Part shown: positions 20,901 to 32,030 of the stretch, one piece after another
Layout of the letters: each line of letters begins with the position of its first letter
How positions within the stretch are numbered: position 1 is the stretch's first letter
Assembly (NCBI RefSeq): GCF_048569485.1
Contig: NC_134364.1
Location: 132,766,252-132,830,251, forward strand
Reading direction: 5' to 3'
Source of the DNA: Anomaloglossus baeobatrachus
Lineage: Eukaryota; Chordata; Amphibia; Anura; Aromobatidae
DNA length: 64,000 bases
Program-made: the position numbers and the translations under genes
Notes under the pieces: generated by a model
What the model was told of the DNA's origin: nothing
Databases searched by the model: none
Seen by the model: only the letters and a program-made list of their open reading frames with translations

Positions 20901-21820
20901 GCAGGACACTTCCTATTCAGGTGATGTAATATTGTGATATTAACATGCTTATTGTCAGCCTAACTATAGCAATCTATATTTGATCATGGACTTATGTGGT
21001 CTTTGCGTTCATTATCACGAGTGGCTTGCAAATGTATACTGCATTTCTGAGTTGTAATAGATCCCATGTGTCTGAGGACGTATGTGGGCTCAGTGGATGC
21101 TGCTATATGCGTTCATCAGTAATCTACATTTCATTCATTGGAATTAATTCTTTTGTATTGGGGAACCTGTATACTCTTTTATTTATTTATTCTCATGAGT
21201 ACAGATTATTTATAGGGGAACCCTGCATTGAAAAATTTGTGCATTGCTGATGATAAACGCAGGTGGAACCGCAGAGTCTACACTTGGTCCATATGATATA
21301 TGATACTTTTCTAAAAATCATATATGGGAGAAATTTGTAGCAAAGAATTTGTTGCATTGGTAGTAATAATACAGCTGTGATCACTAAGTCTACATTTGGT
21401 CCATTTAACATATGACTTTTGGCTGTAACTATATAGATACTCACCTGTCTGGGTATGAATATCCCAGTTATTAATATAGGGATTTAATTATTTTTTCTGC
21501 CTGTGTCTCTCTTCTATACGGTACCTTTATGCTAAAATATTTTAAAATATATGTTTAAATAAAGATTGTTTTTATTGGAAAATGGTGTCACTCCTTCAAT
21601 TTGGTCATCTAGGAATGCCCAATAAATGTGTATAAATTATGTCATTTGGAGTGCCAGGAGTCAACTATTAGGACATGAGGTTGTTAACTGAGTGAGAGTA
21701 TTGTGTGGTTTAGTGTGCATACTGGTGGATGACCTCCTCCATACCCAGGATGGAATACCACACCTCTGGCTGAGGTGCAGTACCTCCGTGGAGACTGAAT
21801 CTTCAGGGGCACCACAAAAA

Positions 21821-24090
21821 CTCTTATCATTAGAGAGCTCCTCTTTCTCCTGTAGAGTGTAAGCTCTTATGATCAGTGAGGTCCTCTTTCTCTTGTAGAG
21901 TGTAAGCTCTTATGATCAGCAAGATCATCTCTCTCCTGTAGAGTGTAAGCTCTTATGATCAGCGAGATCCTCTCTCTCCTGTAGAGTGTAAGCTCTTATG
22001 ATCAGCGAGATCCTCTCTCTCCTGTAGAGTGTAAGCTCTTATGATCAGCGAGATCCTCTCTCTCCTGTAGAGTGTAAGCTCTTATGATCAGTGAGATCCT
22101 CTCTCTCCTGTAGAGTGTAAGCTCTTATGATCAGCGAGATCCTCTCTCTCCTGTAGAGTGTAAGCTCTTATGATCAGTGAGATCCTCTCTCTCCTGTAGA
22201 GTGTAAGCTCTTATGATCAGCATTGTCTTCTCTCTCTCTCCTGTAGAATGTAAGCGCTTATGATCGGTGAGCTCCTCTTTCTCCTGTAGAGTGTAAGCTC
22301 TTATGATCAGCAGTGTCTTCTCTCTCCTGTAGAATGTAAGAGCTTATGATCAGTGAGGTCCTCTTTCTTCTGTAGAGTGTAAGCTCTTATGATCAGCAGT
22401 GTCTTCTCTCTCCTGTAGAATATAAGCGCTTATGATCGGTGAGGTCCTCTTTCTTCTGTAGAGTGTAAGCTCTTATGATCAGTGAGGTCCTCTTTCTTCT
22501 GTAGAGTGTAAGCTCTTATGATCAGCAGTGTCTTCTCTCTCCTGTAGAATATAAGCGCTTATGATCGGTGAGGTCCTCTTTCTTCTGTAGAGTGTAAGCT
22601 CTTATGATCAGTGAGGTCCTCTTTCTTCTGTAGAGTGTAAGCTCTTATGATCAGCAGTGTCTTCTCTCTCCTGTAGAATATAAGCGCTTATGATCGGTGA
22701 GGTCCTCTTTCTTCTGTAGAGTGTAAGCTCTTATGATCAGTGAGGTCCTCTTTCTTCTGTAGAGTGTAAGCTCTTATGATCAGCAGTGTCTTCTCTCTCC
22801 TGTAGAATATAAGCGCTTATGATCGGTGAGCTCCTCTTTCTCCTGTAGAGTGTAAGCTCTTATGATCAGCAGTGTCTTCTCTCTCCTGTAGAATGTAAGA
22901 GCTTATGATCAGTGAGGTCCTCTTTCTTCTGTAGAGTGTAAGCTCTTATGATCAGCAGTGTCTTCTCTCTCCTGTAGAATATAAGCGCTTATGATCGGTG
23001 AGGTCCTCTTTCTTCTGTAGAGTGTAAGCTCTTATGATCAGTGAGGTCCTCTTTCTTCTGTAGAGTGTAAGCTCTTATGATCAGCAGTGTCTTCTCTCTC
23101 CTGTAGAATATAAGCGCTTATGATCGGTGAGCTCCTCTTTCTCCTGTAGAGTGTAAGCTCTTATGATCAGCAGTGTCTTCTCTCTCCTGTAGAATGTAAG
23201 AGCTTATGATCAGTGAGGTCCTCTTTCTTCTGTAGAGTGTAAGCTCTTATGATCAGCAGTGTCTTCTCTCTCCTGTAGAATATAAGCGCTTATGATCGGT
23301 GAGGTCCTCTTTCTTCTGTAGAGTGTAAGCTCTTATGATCAGTGAGGTCCTCTCTCTCCTGTAGAGTGTAAGCTCTTATGATCGGTGAGGTCCTCTCTCT
23401 CCTGTAGAGTGTAAGCTCTTATGATCAGTGAGGTCCTCTTTCTTCTGTAGAGTGTAAGCTCTTATGATCAGCAGTGTCTTCTCTCTCTCTCCTGTAGAAT
23501 ATAAGCGCTTATGATCGGTGAGGTCCTCTTTCTTCTGTAGAGTGTAAGCTCTTATGATCAGTGAGGTCCTCTCTCTCCTGTAGAGTGTAAGCTCTTATGA
23601 TCGGTGAGGTCCTGTCTCTCCTGTAGAGTGTAAGCTCTTATGATCAGTGAGGTCCTCTTTCTTCTGTAGAGTGTAAGCTCTTATGATCAGCAGTGTCTTC
23701 TCTCTCTCTCCTGTAGAATATAAGCGCTTATGATCGGTGAGGTCCTCTTTCTTCTGTAGAGTGTAAGCTCTTATGATCAGCAGTGTCTTCTCTCTCCTGT
23801 AGAATATAAGCGCTTATGATCAGTGAGGTCCTCTTTCTTCTGTAGAGTGTAAGCTCTTATGATCAGTGAGATCCTCTCTCTCCTGTAGAGTGTAAGCTCT
23901 TATGATCGGTGAGGTCCTCTCTCTCCTGTAGAGTGTAAGCTCTTATGATCAGTGAGCTCCTCTTTCTCCTATAGAGTGTAAGCTCTTATGATCAGCAGTG
24001 TCTTCTCTCTCCTGTAGAATATAAGCGCTTATGATCAGTGAGGTCTTCTTTCTTCTATAGAGTGTAAGCTGTTCTGGTCAGCGGGGCTCT
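21821..24090. repeat. 43-bp minisatellite, main array
   Basis: About 52 tandem units of 43 bp (GTAAGCTCTTATGATCAG, then a variable GTGAGGTCCTCT or CAGTGTCTTCT segment and CTCTCCTGTAGAGT). From about 22200 to 23900 the unit types alternate in a fixed order, giving a higher-order repeat of about 129 bp. Every unit joins a CTCTCTCCTGTAG tract to GTAAG, so each resembles a splice acceptor followed at once by a donor. Confidence 0.93.
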
Positions 24091-25084
24091 CGCTCTTTTC
24101 AAGCTCAAATGTAATTACAAGCTTACAGTGTTAAAATTCAGGAAAATGTATTCTCTGTTAATTGAATTTTGGTTTAATAGTTGATGAAGTTGGTGAATTC
24201 CAGTTTTAAAATATTCACTAACCTCTAACAATAAAGTTTCTAAGGCGATACATTTTTTGGCCCACAATTTTTTTTTTATCTTAGCCACCATCTGCAATTA
24301 AACTTCATAACATCTATCAGTGATGTGTCCTTAAAGTAGAAACTTTAAAGCATTCTCAAAATGATCTGTTCTACCTGTACTCTGAAGGATAGCACATTTA
24401 TTAAATGTATTGAATTGAGTGAGAGGCATTTTAATCTGTATGGTGGGATTTTTGCTGGAAACTAAATCTAAATTTTGGATATGCTGTAAGTAGATTTATA
24501 GTTCAATGGCTATATGAGCTTCTGGAGAGGGACAACAGACAGATCATTACACTAAATAATGTTTATGTACAGGAAATGTAACTATTGGTTGTGTAAATCC
24601 GATCGCAGGGCTGTATGGTTAAGGCTGCAGCTGTTAATGCAGTGAGACGGATACTGCAATGCTTTTTTTTTGGAAGAACAGACAAACATCATAAAGCTTT
24701 GTAGGATTTACATAAGGAGATGACCCAATTTTTAGAAATTACAATTTGCCCAGTTTGGTGAATGTTGCCATAAAATAGATTTGGATAACACTCTGAGGTT
24801 TCCTAGGACTGCAATTTCAACACACTTAGAATTTTTTTCCTGCTTTCAAGTGCATCACATTATAAAATGATTGATATCATTCAAAAGTATAGGTCGTCCT
24901 GCAAAATACAAGCTGTTGCATGACTACGGGGACAGAAAAATAAAATAGTCATGGCTCTTGGAAGAATCGGAGGAAGAAACAACAGTGCAAAATGGTAATG
25001 GTTTCAATAAAAAAAGAATACTTTGTAGCCATTTATGATTACGCAGACTGTTGTATCAAGAACACTGACTGATGGTGTCACGTA
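24091..25084. other. AT-rich spacer, nothing recognised
   Basis: About 1 kb of AT-rich single-copy-looking sequence between the minisatellite and the Harbinger element. No convincing ORF, RNA gene or terminal repeat was seen. The last 150 bp contain a short segment (ATAAAATAGTCATGGCTC) that may belong to an old dispersed repeat. Confidence 0.5.
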
Positions 25085-25175
25085 GGCTACTTTCACACAT
25101 CAGTTTTCTGTATTCAGGCACAGTCCTTTTTTTTGCCGTATCCAACGTTTCCGTTTTTGTTGTGCAAACCGGAGC

Positions 25176-25310
25176 CAACCGGACCCACCGGATCCGGTTT
25201 TTGTCGGATCCGTTTAGGACGGATCCGTTAAAAAACGGATCCGGTGGGTCCGGTTTGCATCCGTTTTGCATCCGTTAAGTCCGTTTTTTAACGGATCCGT
25301 TTTTTAAACA
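25176..25310. repeat. Harbinger left subterminal palindromes
   Basis: AACCGGACCCACCGGATCCG pairs with CGGATCCGGTGGGTCCGGTT about 30 bp later, with further CGGATCCGTT repeats between and after. The right end (about 32075-32360) has a comparable cluster built on GGATGCGGT/ACCGCATCC and GCCGGATCCGGC. These are probable binding sites for the transposase or its MADF partner. The role is inferred. Confidence 0.7.
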
Positions 25311-25423
25311 CTAAACAAACAATTAACGAGTTCCGTATTCTGATTGGCTATTGGGAACATATAGTATATATACAGTATTTTGAAGCATATATTACAGAAT
25401 GAAGACAGAGACAAGCAGAAACC

Positions 25424-26753
25424 ATGGATGCTATTCTTGCAAATTACACAAAGATCGCTGCAGATTTTATATTTGAGGCAAATCGCTTGGCTATCATCGT
25501 CAGAGAAAAGGAGCGACAGCGACTGAGGCGTCAGCGACATCGACGCTTTTGGATCCATCCCCTGACTGCCCAGAGACTGACACGTGGGGTGTTTTCAACC
25601 CTATACCTGGAGCTCCGTGGAAACCATGAAAAATTCACAAGCTATGTCCGGATGGCAGTGAATAATTTTGACGTCCTCCTTGGCCTTGTTGCGGACAACA
25701 TCCGTAAAACGGACACCTACAGCCGGTTCTCTATAACACCCGAGGAGCGTTTGCTGGTTACGCTTAGGTAAGTTTTTTTTTTTTTAAATTGTATCCTCCT
25801 GTAAATTGACTTTTAACTGTAATGTGTTTGCTATTATTTTTTTATAATTATTGTCTTTCCTTTACAGATTCCTTGCAACTGGAGAGTCGCTTTCATCCCT
25901 CCACTACCAGTTTCGACTAGGAATTTCCACCATCTCGGGAATCATTAGAGACACTTGCCAAGCCTTGTGGGATTGCCTCCATGATGATTTCATCCCCCAG
26001 CCCACCAGGGACAGATGGCTTGCAATTGCTGAACAATACTATAACATTTGTCAGTTTCCAAATTGCCTTGGCTCAGTGGACGGCAAACATATCAGAATTG
26101 TGAAACCTGCTGCTTCGGGGTCAGAATACTACAATTATAAAAAGTATTTTTCAATTGTCCTAATGGCAATAACGGATGCGGAATACAAATTCATCTCAGT
26201 GGACATTGGCGCATATGGGAGATCCAATGACTCTCAGGTCTTCAAAATGTCCCCAATGGGGCGGCGAATCTATGGGAATACTTTTGATTTCCCTCCTGCA
26301 AGACCTCTTCCTGGCACATGTGAGCCCCCAATGCCCTTTGTTTTTGTGGCCGACGAAGCCTTTCAACTATCCCAACATCTATTGAAGCCATATGCAAGCC
26401 GTGGATTGACGCAAACACAAAAAATATATAATTACAGATTATCCAGAGCCAGAAGAATGGTGGAATGCTCCTTTGGGATACTAACCAGCAAATGGCGAGT
26501 CTTGTTAACAGCCATTAATTTAAACATTGAAACTGTTGATGAAATTGTGAAAGCATGTGTGGTACTGCACAATTTTGTTTTAACAAAGGAACCTTTGTCC
26601 TTGGATGACCAGAGTTTGGAATCCACCTCTTTGTCAGACTACACCAGTCCTGGATTTAGGAGTAGTGTTGCCTGTTCAACAATCCGTGACATATATGCTA
26701 ACTATTTTGTGTCCCCAGAAGGTAGAGTAGATTGGCAAGATCAAATGGTGTAA
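25424..26753 (+). CDS. Harbinger transposase, two exons, 409 aa
   Basis: Exons are 25424-25767 and 25868-26753. The 100-bp intron begins GTAAGT and ends in a pyrimidine tract plus TTTACAG; phase 2 joins LLVTLR to FLATGES, the usual continuous block in this family. The catalytic DDE_4-type core has Asp186 (GSVDGKH), Asp227 (VDIGAYGRSNDSQVF) and Glu314 (RRMVECSFGIL). The N-terminal 115 residues are basic (RQRLRRQRHRRF). The length is normal for Harbinger transposases, which cut at the inverted repeats and reinsert at TWA. A TATA-like run lies at about 25366-25380, some 45 bp before the ATG, and AATAAA at about 26778. Its stop lies about 256 bp from the end of the convergent MADF gene. No stop or frameshift was seen. 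Confidence 0.93.
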
Positions 26754-27009
26754 GATTTTTCTTCAGTTTTATAACAAATAAAAATAATTATAAATAAATT
26801 AAATAATATCTTGTTAACCTTGTTAATTTTAATCTTTCACTCGCTTTAAAAATTTGTAATTTTTACCCCGTCAAATTACAACATGTTATGTTTTTGTATT
26901 ACCTTATTATTAACTTAACTTGCTAAATAATATTCACACCAAAAAAAACAAGAACAAATAAATACTTTTCAACCAAAAACTTTTATTTTTTATTACATAG
27001 ATAAATAAA

Positions 27010-29165
27010 TTATAAATTTGTAAATCTTGGGCTTGGGGTGGAGATAGTACTGGAGGGGCTGACAGGTGGGAACACACGCACAGTTGGAGTATTGAGGGTG
27101 GAAAGTGGTGTTGGTGGTGGTGGTGGGGAAGTAACAGAAGATGAAGGTGTGGTAGAGAAACCAAGAGGGAAACCAGGAGATGGGATGGGATTTGGTAAGG
27201 ATTGAGGGGTGGAGTGGAGGGATTGGGAGACAGAAGAGGTGGCGGGTGAATTAGTGGTTTGAGTTGGGGTCATGATGGTTGTGGAAGGCGAGATGTGGTA
27301 GTGGGTAGGAAGTGTAGGGGCAGATGTGGTTGGGAGCTGGTACTGGCCCGCAGGCTGGTACTGGGCCGCAGGCTGGTACTGGGCCGCAGGCTGGTACTGG
27401 CCATCAGGCTGGTACTGGGCAGCAGGCTGGTACTGGGCAGCAGGCTGGTACTGGGCTGCAGGCTGGTACTGGGCAGCAGGCTGGTACTGGGCAGCAGGCT
27501 GGTACTGGGCAGCAGGGGGAGTAGGGACAATGGCTGGAGGGGGGGCAGGTGGTCTTGTAGGGGTGGGTGGAGGTGGTTGGGAGTCAACCTGCCCCAGAGC
27601 CTTCCGTGTGGCTTGCATTACATGCATCTGATGGTCAAGAGATAGCTTTTCCATGCGCTCTAGTACGGCTTGAAAAAAACAATGATTGGGAGATTTACTT
27701 GCATCTAAATGCAGCCTGTCCAGACGCGTGCACAATTCGTGTGTATTTTTTTCCATATTTGCATTTAGGAAGCTAAAAGAGGCACGATTTTGTTCGGATA
27801 ATAATTGAATGGCGTTCTGGAAGGCTGCATTTAGATGCAAGAACTCTGGCGCATAGCTCTTTTCCTGACCCCTATGACGCTGACGCCCAGAACCCAAAGG
27901 TGTTCTACTGAGGGCAGCAGTGTCAGAGGGGTGGGGTAGGGGAAAAGCTATCTCATCACCAGCAGCTTCAGGTAATGAAGTCTCACGGGAAGCTCCAGCG
28001 CAGGTGGATGGGACAGATGTAGATGGAAGGGAAGGTTCAGATGGGTGGGGTCTGTGCGTGTGTTCACCAGTGGCGGACTGTTCAGGGATCGCTCCTGTCG
28101 GGTTCGATGCAGGCTCCTGAGTGCTGCAGACGGTGCTGTTAAAAAGAGGAAAAACAAAACAATAATTAATTTAATTGCTATACATTGGCCCTGACTAAAA
28201 AAAAAAAGCAAAAAAAAACAGACATAAAATATTATACTTTGTACATATTGTGTGGAATATTTACCTTCTGCACACCATAGTTGTCCGGAGGAACGACAAC
28301 GCTCTAAAGTAACGGTACTTCGATCTGCGTCCTCCGGATCCACTCGGGGCCTGCATCTCTTGATTTAACTCCTTTTTGAAGCGATCCCTGATAGACCGCC
28401 ACCGCTTCTGAAGTTTGTCACCTGAAAGTGGAAAGCAGAAAGTGGTTATTATACAACACATTACATCATGCAGCATAACCTACTGAACTGTGAATACTTA
28501 CGCTGTTTCTTCTGGCCACGAGAATTGAGCTCCCCCCAACCTTCTACCGCTGCGTGGCATACCTCGTCCCAGAGTCGACGGGTTACGATCGAATCAGCGT
28601 GGCGGCGGTCAGCCATGTTCCACAGCGGCTCCCTCTCTCTAACTTCATCGATGAGGAGGTCGATGTTGATAAATCCGGCCTCCTCACCGTCAGAATCGGG
28701 AGCACGCTGGGATGCCTGTTCAAAGAAAGAAAAAAGAAATTAAAAAAAAAAATAGACAAAAATTCACACTGACATGAAAAAAAAAAAAAATAAAAAAAAA
28801 AAAAAACCTTACACTATGACCACCGCCACCTCGACGACGACCCTGGGACGGTCTTGGGGGAGCTCTATCATGAGCCCTAGAAGTTGAAGCCTTTAGTGAA
28901 GAAAACAAAAAAAAATTATTTACTTATATGTTTGGTGTGCTGTGGTAAACAATTCCTGTATGAAACTTACACTATGATCGCCCGCTCCGTGTCTTTCTCC
29001 ACCCCTTCCGTCCTCTTCTGGCAGCATCTCCTGTGATGTTTCGGCCACCTGTGTAAATGTCGTTGATTTAAAAAAATGTTTTTTTTTGTATTTTTTAAAA
29101 AAAAACCAAAAAAAAAAAAATACCTCAGTTTGTGAACCGAAGGGCGGGCTACCAGAAGACGACAT
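27010..29165 (-). CDS. Harbinger MADF/Myb-like accessory protein, six coding exons, 564 aa
   Basis: Coding exons on the minus strand: 29165-29124, 29048-28971, 28890-28813, 28715-28502, 28421-28265 and 28135-27010. Donors are GT and acceptors AG throughout, and all phases agree. The MADF (SANT-like) DNA-binding domain spans exons 4-5: LLIDEVREREPLWNM, TRRLWDEVCHA, KLQKRWRSIRDRFKKEL and KYRYFRALSFL. The C-terminal exon has a helical region (FLHLNAAFQNAIQLLSEQ), about ten PAAQYQ repeats and a Ser/Thr/Pro-rich tail. In known Harbingers this protein carries the transposase to the nucleus and to the transposon ends. The start (MSSSGSPPFG) is inferred from splice structure. A polyadenylation signal lies at about 26988-26983 on this strand. 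No lesion was seen. Confidence 0.88.
27341..27515 (-). repeat. 18-bp coding repeat encoding (PAAQYQ)n
   Basis: About ten tandem 18-bp units, in frame, in the last exon of the MADF gene. Two units vary (PDGQYQ, PAGQYQ). It is probably length-variable between copies and forms a flexible, low-complexity linker. Confidence 0.9.
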
Positions 29166-29202
29166 TTTTTTGATTACAGGCCACGCACAACAGGACCTCA
29201 AC

Positions 29203-31938
29203 CTCAGGAACACTCTTGCACTGCCACGGAAGATAAAAGGACCCAGCAACAGGCTGCCCAGAAATGAACCGCAACACTGCACCTGCAAAAAAAGAAAAAA
29301 AAATGTCTAAGTACATGTACGCAGCTCACAGCAGTGATCTGTGGACAGTACTGTGGACATTACCTCAGGAACACTCTTGCACTGCCACGGAAGATAAAAG
29401 GACCCAGCAACAGGCTGCCCAGAAATGTACCGCAACACTGCACCTGCAAAAAAAGAAAAAAAAATGTCTAAGTACATGTACGCAGCTCACAGCAGTGATC
29501 TGTGGACAGTACTGTGGACATTACCTCAGGAACACTCTTGCACTGCCACGGAAGATAAAAGGACCCAGCAACAGGCTGCCCAGAAATGTACCGCAACACT
29601 GCACCTGCAAAAAAAGAAAAAAAAATGTCTAAGTACATGTACGCAGCTCACAGCAGTGATCTGTGGACAGTACTGTGGACATTACCTCAGGAACACTCTT
29701 GCACTGCCACGGAAGATAAAAGGACCCAGCAACAGGCTGCCCAGAAATGTACCGCAACACTGCACCTGCAAAAAAAGAAAAAAAAATGTCTAAGTACATG
29801 TACGCAGCTCACAGCAGTGATCTGTGGACAGTACTGTGGACATTACCTCAGGAACACTCTTGCACTGCCACGGAAGATAAAAGGACCCAGCAACAGGCTG
29901 CCCAGAAATGTACCGCAACACTGCACCTGCAAAAAAAGAAAAAAAAATGTCTAAGTACATGTACGCAGCTCACAGCAGTGATCTGTGGACAGTACTGTGG
30001 ACATTACCTCAGGAACACTCTTGCACTGCCACGGAAGATAAAAGGACCCAGCAACAGGCTGCCCAGAAATGTACCGCAACACTGCACCTGCAAAAAAAGA
30101 AAAAAAAATGTCTAAGTACATGTACGCAGCTCACAGCAGTGATCTGTGGACAGTACTGTGGACATTACCTCAGGAACACTCTTGCACTGCCACGGAAGAT
30201 AAAAGGACCCAGCAACAGGCTGCCCAGAAATGTACCGCAACACTGCACCTGCAAAAAAAGAAAAAAAAATGTCTAAGTACATGTACGCAGCTCACAGCAG
30301 TGATCTGTGGACAGTACTGTGGACATTACCTCAGGAACACTCTTGCACTGCCACGGAAGATAAAAGGACCCAGCAACAGGCTGCCCAGAAATGTACCGCA
30401 ACACTGCACCTGCAAAAAAAGAAAAAAAAATGTCTAAGTACATGTACGCAGCTCACAGCAGTGATCTGTGGACAGTACTGTGGACATTACCTCAGGAACA
30501 CTCTTGCACTGCCACGGAAGATAAAAGGACCCAGCAACAGGCTGCCCAGAAATGTACCGCAACACTGCACCTGCAAAAAAAGAAAAAAAAATGTCTAAGT
30601 ACATGTACGCAGCTCACAGCAGTGATCTGTGGACAGTACTGTGGACATTACCTCAGGAACACTCTTGCACTGCCACGGAAGATAAAAGGACCCAGCAACA
30701 GGCTGCCCAGAAATGTACCGCAACACTGCACCTGCAAAAAAAGAAAAAAAAATGTCTAAGTACATGTACGCAGCTCACAGCAGTGATCTGTGGACAGTAC
30801 TGTGGACATTACCTCAGGAACACTCTTGCACTGCCACGGAAGATAAAAGGACCCAGCAACAGGCTGCCCAGAAATGTACCGCAACACTGCACCTGCAAAA
30901 AAAGAAAAAAAAATGTCTAAGTACATGTACGCAGCTCACAGCAGTGATCTGTGGACAGTACTGTGGACATTACCTCAGGAACACTCTTGCACTGCCACGG
31001 AAGATAAAAGGACCCAGCAACAGGCTGCCCAGAAATGTACCGCAACACTGCACCTGCAAAAAAAGAAAAAAAAATGTCTAAGTACATGCACGCAGCTCAC
31101 AGCAGTGATCTGTGGACAGTACTGTGGACATTACCTCAGGAACACTCTTGCACTGCCACGGAAGATAAAAGGACCCAGCAACAGGCTGCCCAGAAATGTA
31201 CCGCAACACTGCACCTGCAAAAAAAGAAAAAAAAATGTCTAAGTACATGTACGCAGCTCACAGCAGTGATCTGTGGACAGTACTGTGGACATTACCTCAG
31301 GAACACTCTTGCACTGCCACGGAAGATAAAAGGACCCAGCAACAGGCTGCCCAGAAATGAACCGCAACACTGCACCTGCAAAAAAAGAAAAAAAAATGTC
31401 TAAGTACATGTACGCAGCTCACAGCAGTGATCTGTGGACAGTACTGTGGACATTACCTCAGGAACACTCTTGCACTGCCACGGAAGATAAAAGGACCCAG
31501 CAACAGGCTGCCCAGAAATGTACCGCAACACTGCACCTGCAAAAAAAGAAAAAAAAATGTCTAAGTACATGTACGCAGCTCACAGCAGTGATCTGTGGAC
31601 AGTACTGTGGACATTACCTCAGGAACACTCTTGCACTGCCACGGAAGATAAAAGGACCCAGCAACAGGCTGCCCAGAAATGTACCGCAACACTGCACCTG
31701 CAAAAAAAGAAAAAAAAATGTCTAAGTACATGTACGCAGCTCACAGCAGTGATCTGTGGACAGTACTGTGGACATTACCTCAGGAACACTCTTGCACTGC
31801 CACGGAAGATAAAAGGACCCAGCAACAGGCTGCCCAGAAATGTACCGCAACACTGCACCTGCAAAAAAAGAAAAAAAAATGTCTAAGTACATGTACGCAG
31901 CTCACAACAGTTATCTGTGGACAGTACTGTGGACATAC
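29203..31938 (-). repeat. 161-bp tandem array, about 17 copies, each an exon-like unit
   Basis: Units are nearly identical; only a handful of single-base variants were seen. Read on the minus strand, each has a long T-rich tract ending TTTTTTTGCAG, an 80-nt segment starting GTGCAGTGTTGCGG and ending TTCCTGAG, then GTAATG. That is acceptor, exon, donor. In the unit nearest the MADF gene the 80-nt segment runs on, without the donor, into the ATG at 29165. The array therefore looks like a tandem amplification of the gene's 5' UTR exon plus 81 bp of intron. The plus-strand frames of 122 codons that tile it are by-products of the periodicity. Confidence 0.85.
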
Positions 31939-32030
31939 CTCTTCCCTGGAGCACTGGACTGGAGGACAGCAGAAGTTGAAGTCAGGAGCCGGCAGGAAGT
32001 GTGTAGAATGTGCTGGATCCTTTTATAAGT
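31939..32030 (-). promoter_or_regulatory. Putative promoter and first non-coding exon of the MADF gene
   Basis: On the minus strand ACTTATAAAA (32030-32021) is a TATA-like box. About 30 bp on would lie the transcription start. The exon would end at 31939 with GAAGAG followed by the donor GTATGT. The next acceptors downstream are those of the 161-bp array. Inferred from sequence only. Confidence 0.55.

Larger units (their letters stand above)
17526..21687 (+). mobile_element. Penelope-like element with inverted and direct pseudo-LTRs
   Basis: It is flanked by a 15-bp duplication CTGAGTGAGAGTATT (17511-17525 and 21688-21702). Structure: an inverted pseudo-LTR (17526 to about 18990), an 11-bp spacer, a short direct pseudo-LTR fragment (19002-19107), the 3' part of the ORF (to 20020), then a direct pseudo-LTR from 20103 to the end. 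The left arm is the reverse complement of about 20172-21636, with very few differences in the stretches compared, so the copy looks young. Direct and inverted pseudo-LTRs, 5' truncation and a GIY-YIG enzyme are hallmarks of Penelope-like retroelements. Confidence 0.88.
16516..21816 (-). mobile_element. Solo LTR E, split by a Penelope-like element
   Basis: Minus-strand LTR made of 16516-17510 and 21688-21816, about 1.1 kb once the Penelope-like insertion is removed. On the minus strand it opens TGTGGTGCCCCTGAA and ends GGGCATGTCA. It is flanked by AAAG (16512-16515) and AAAA (21817-21820), a 4-bp duplication with one later change. The minus strand carries GGTGGCGTCATGAATAAA near 16650, the motif shared by the other LTR families here. 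Confidence 0.72.

Noticed and set aside
21821-24090. Second candidate CRISPR or satellite-encoded gene
   Set aside because: Tandem 43-bp units without spacers and with no long frame; minisatellite only.
27259-27645. Plus-strand ORFs over the MADF last exon
   Set aside because: Shadows of the 18-bp coding repeat; the minus frame continues across spliced exons into a MADF domain.
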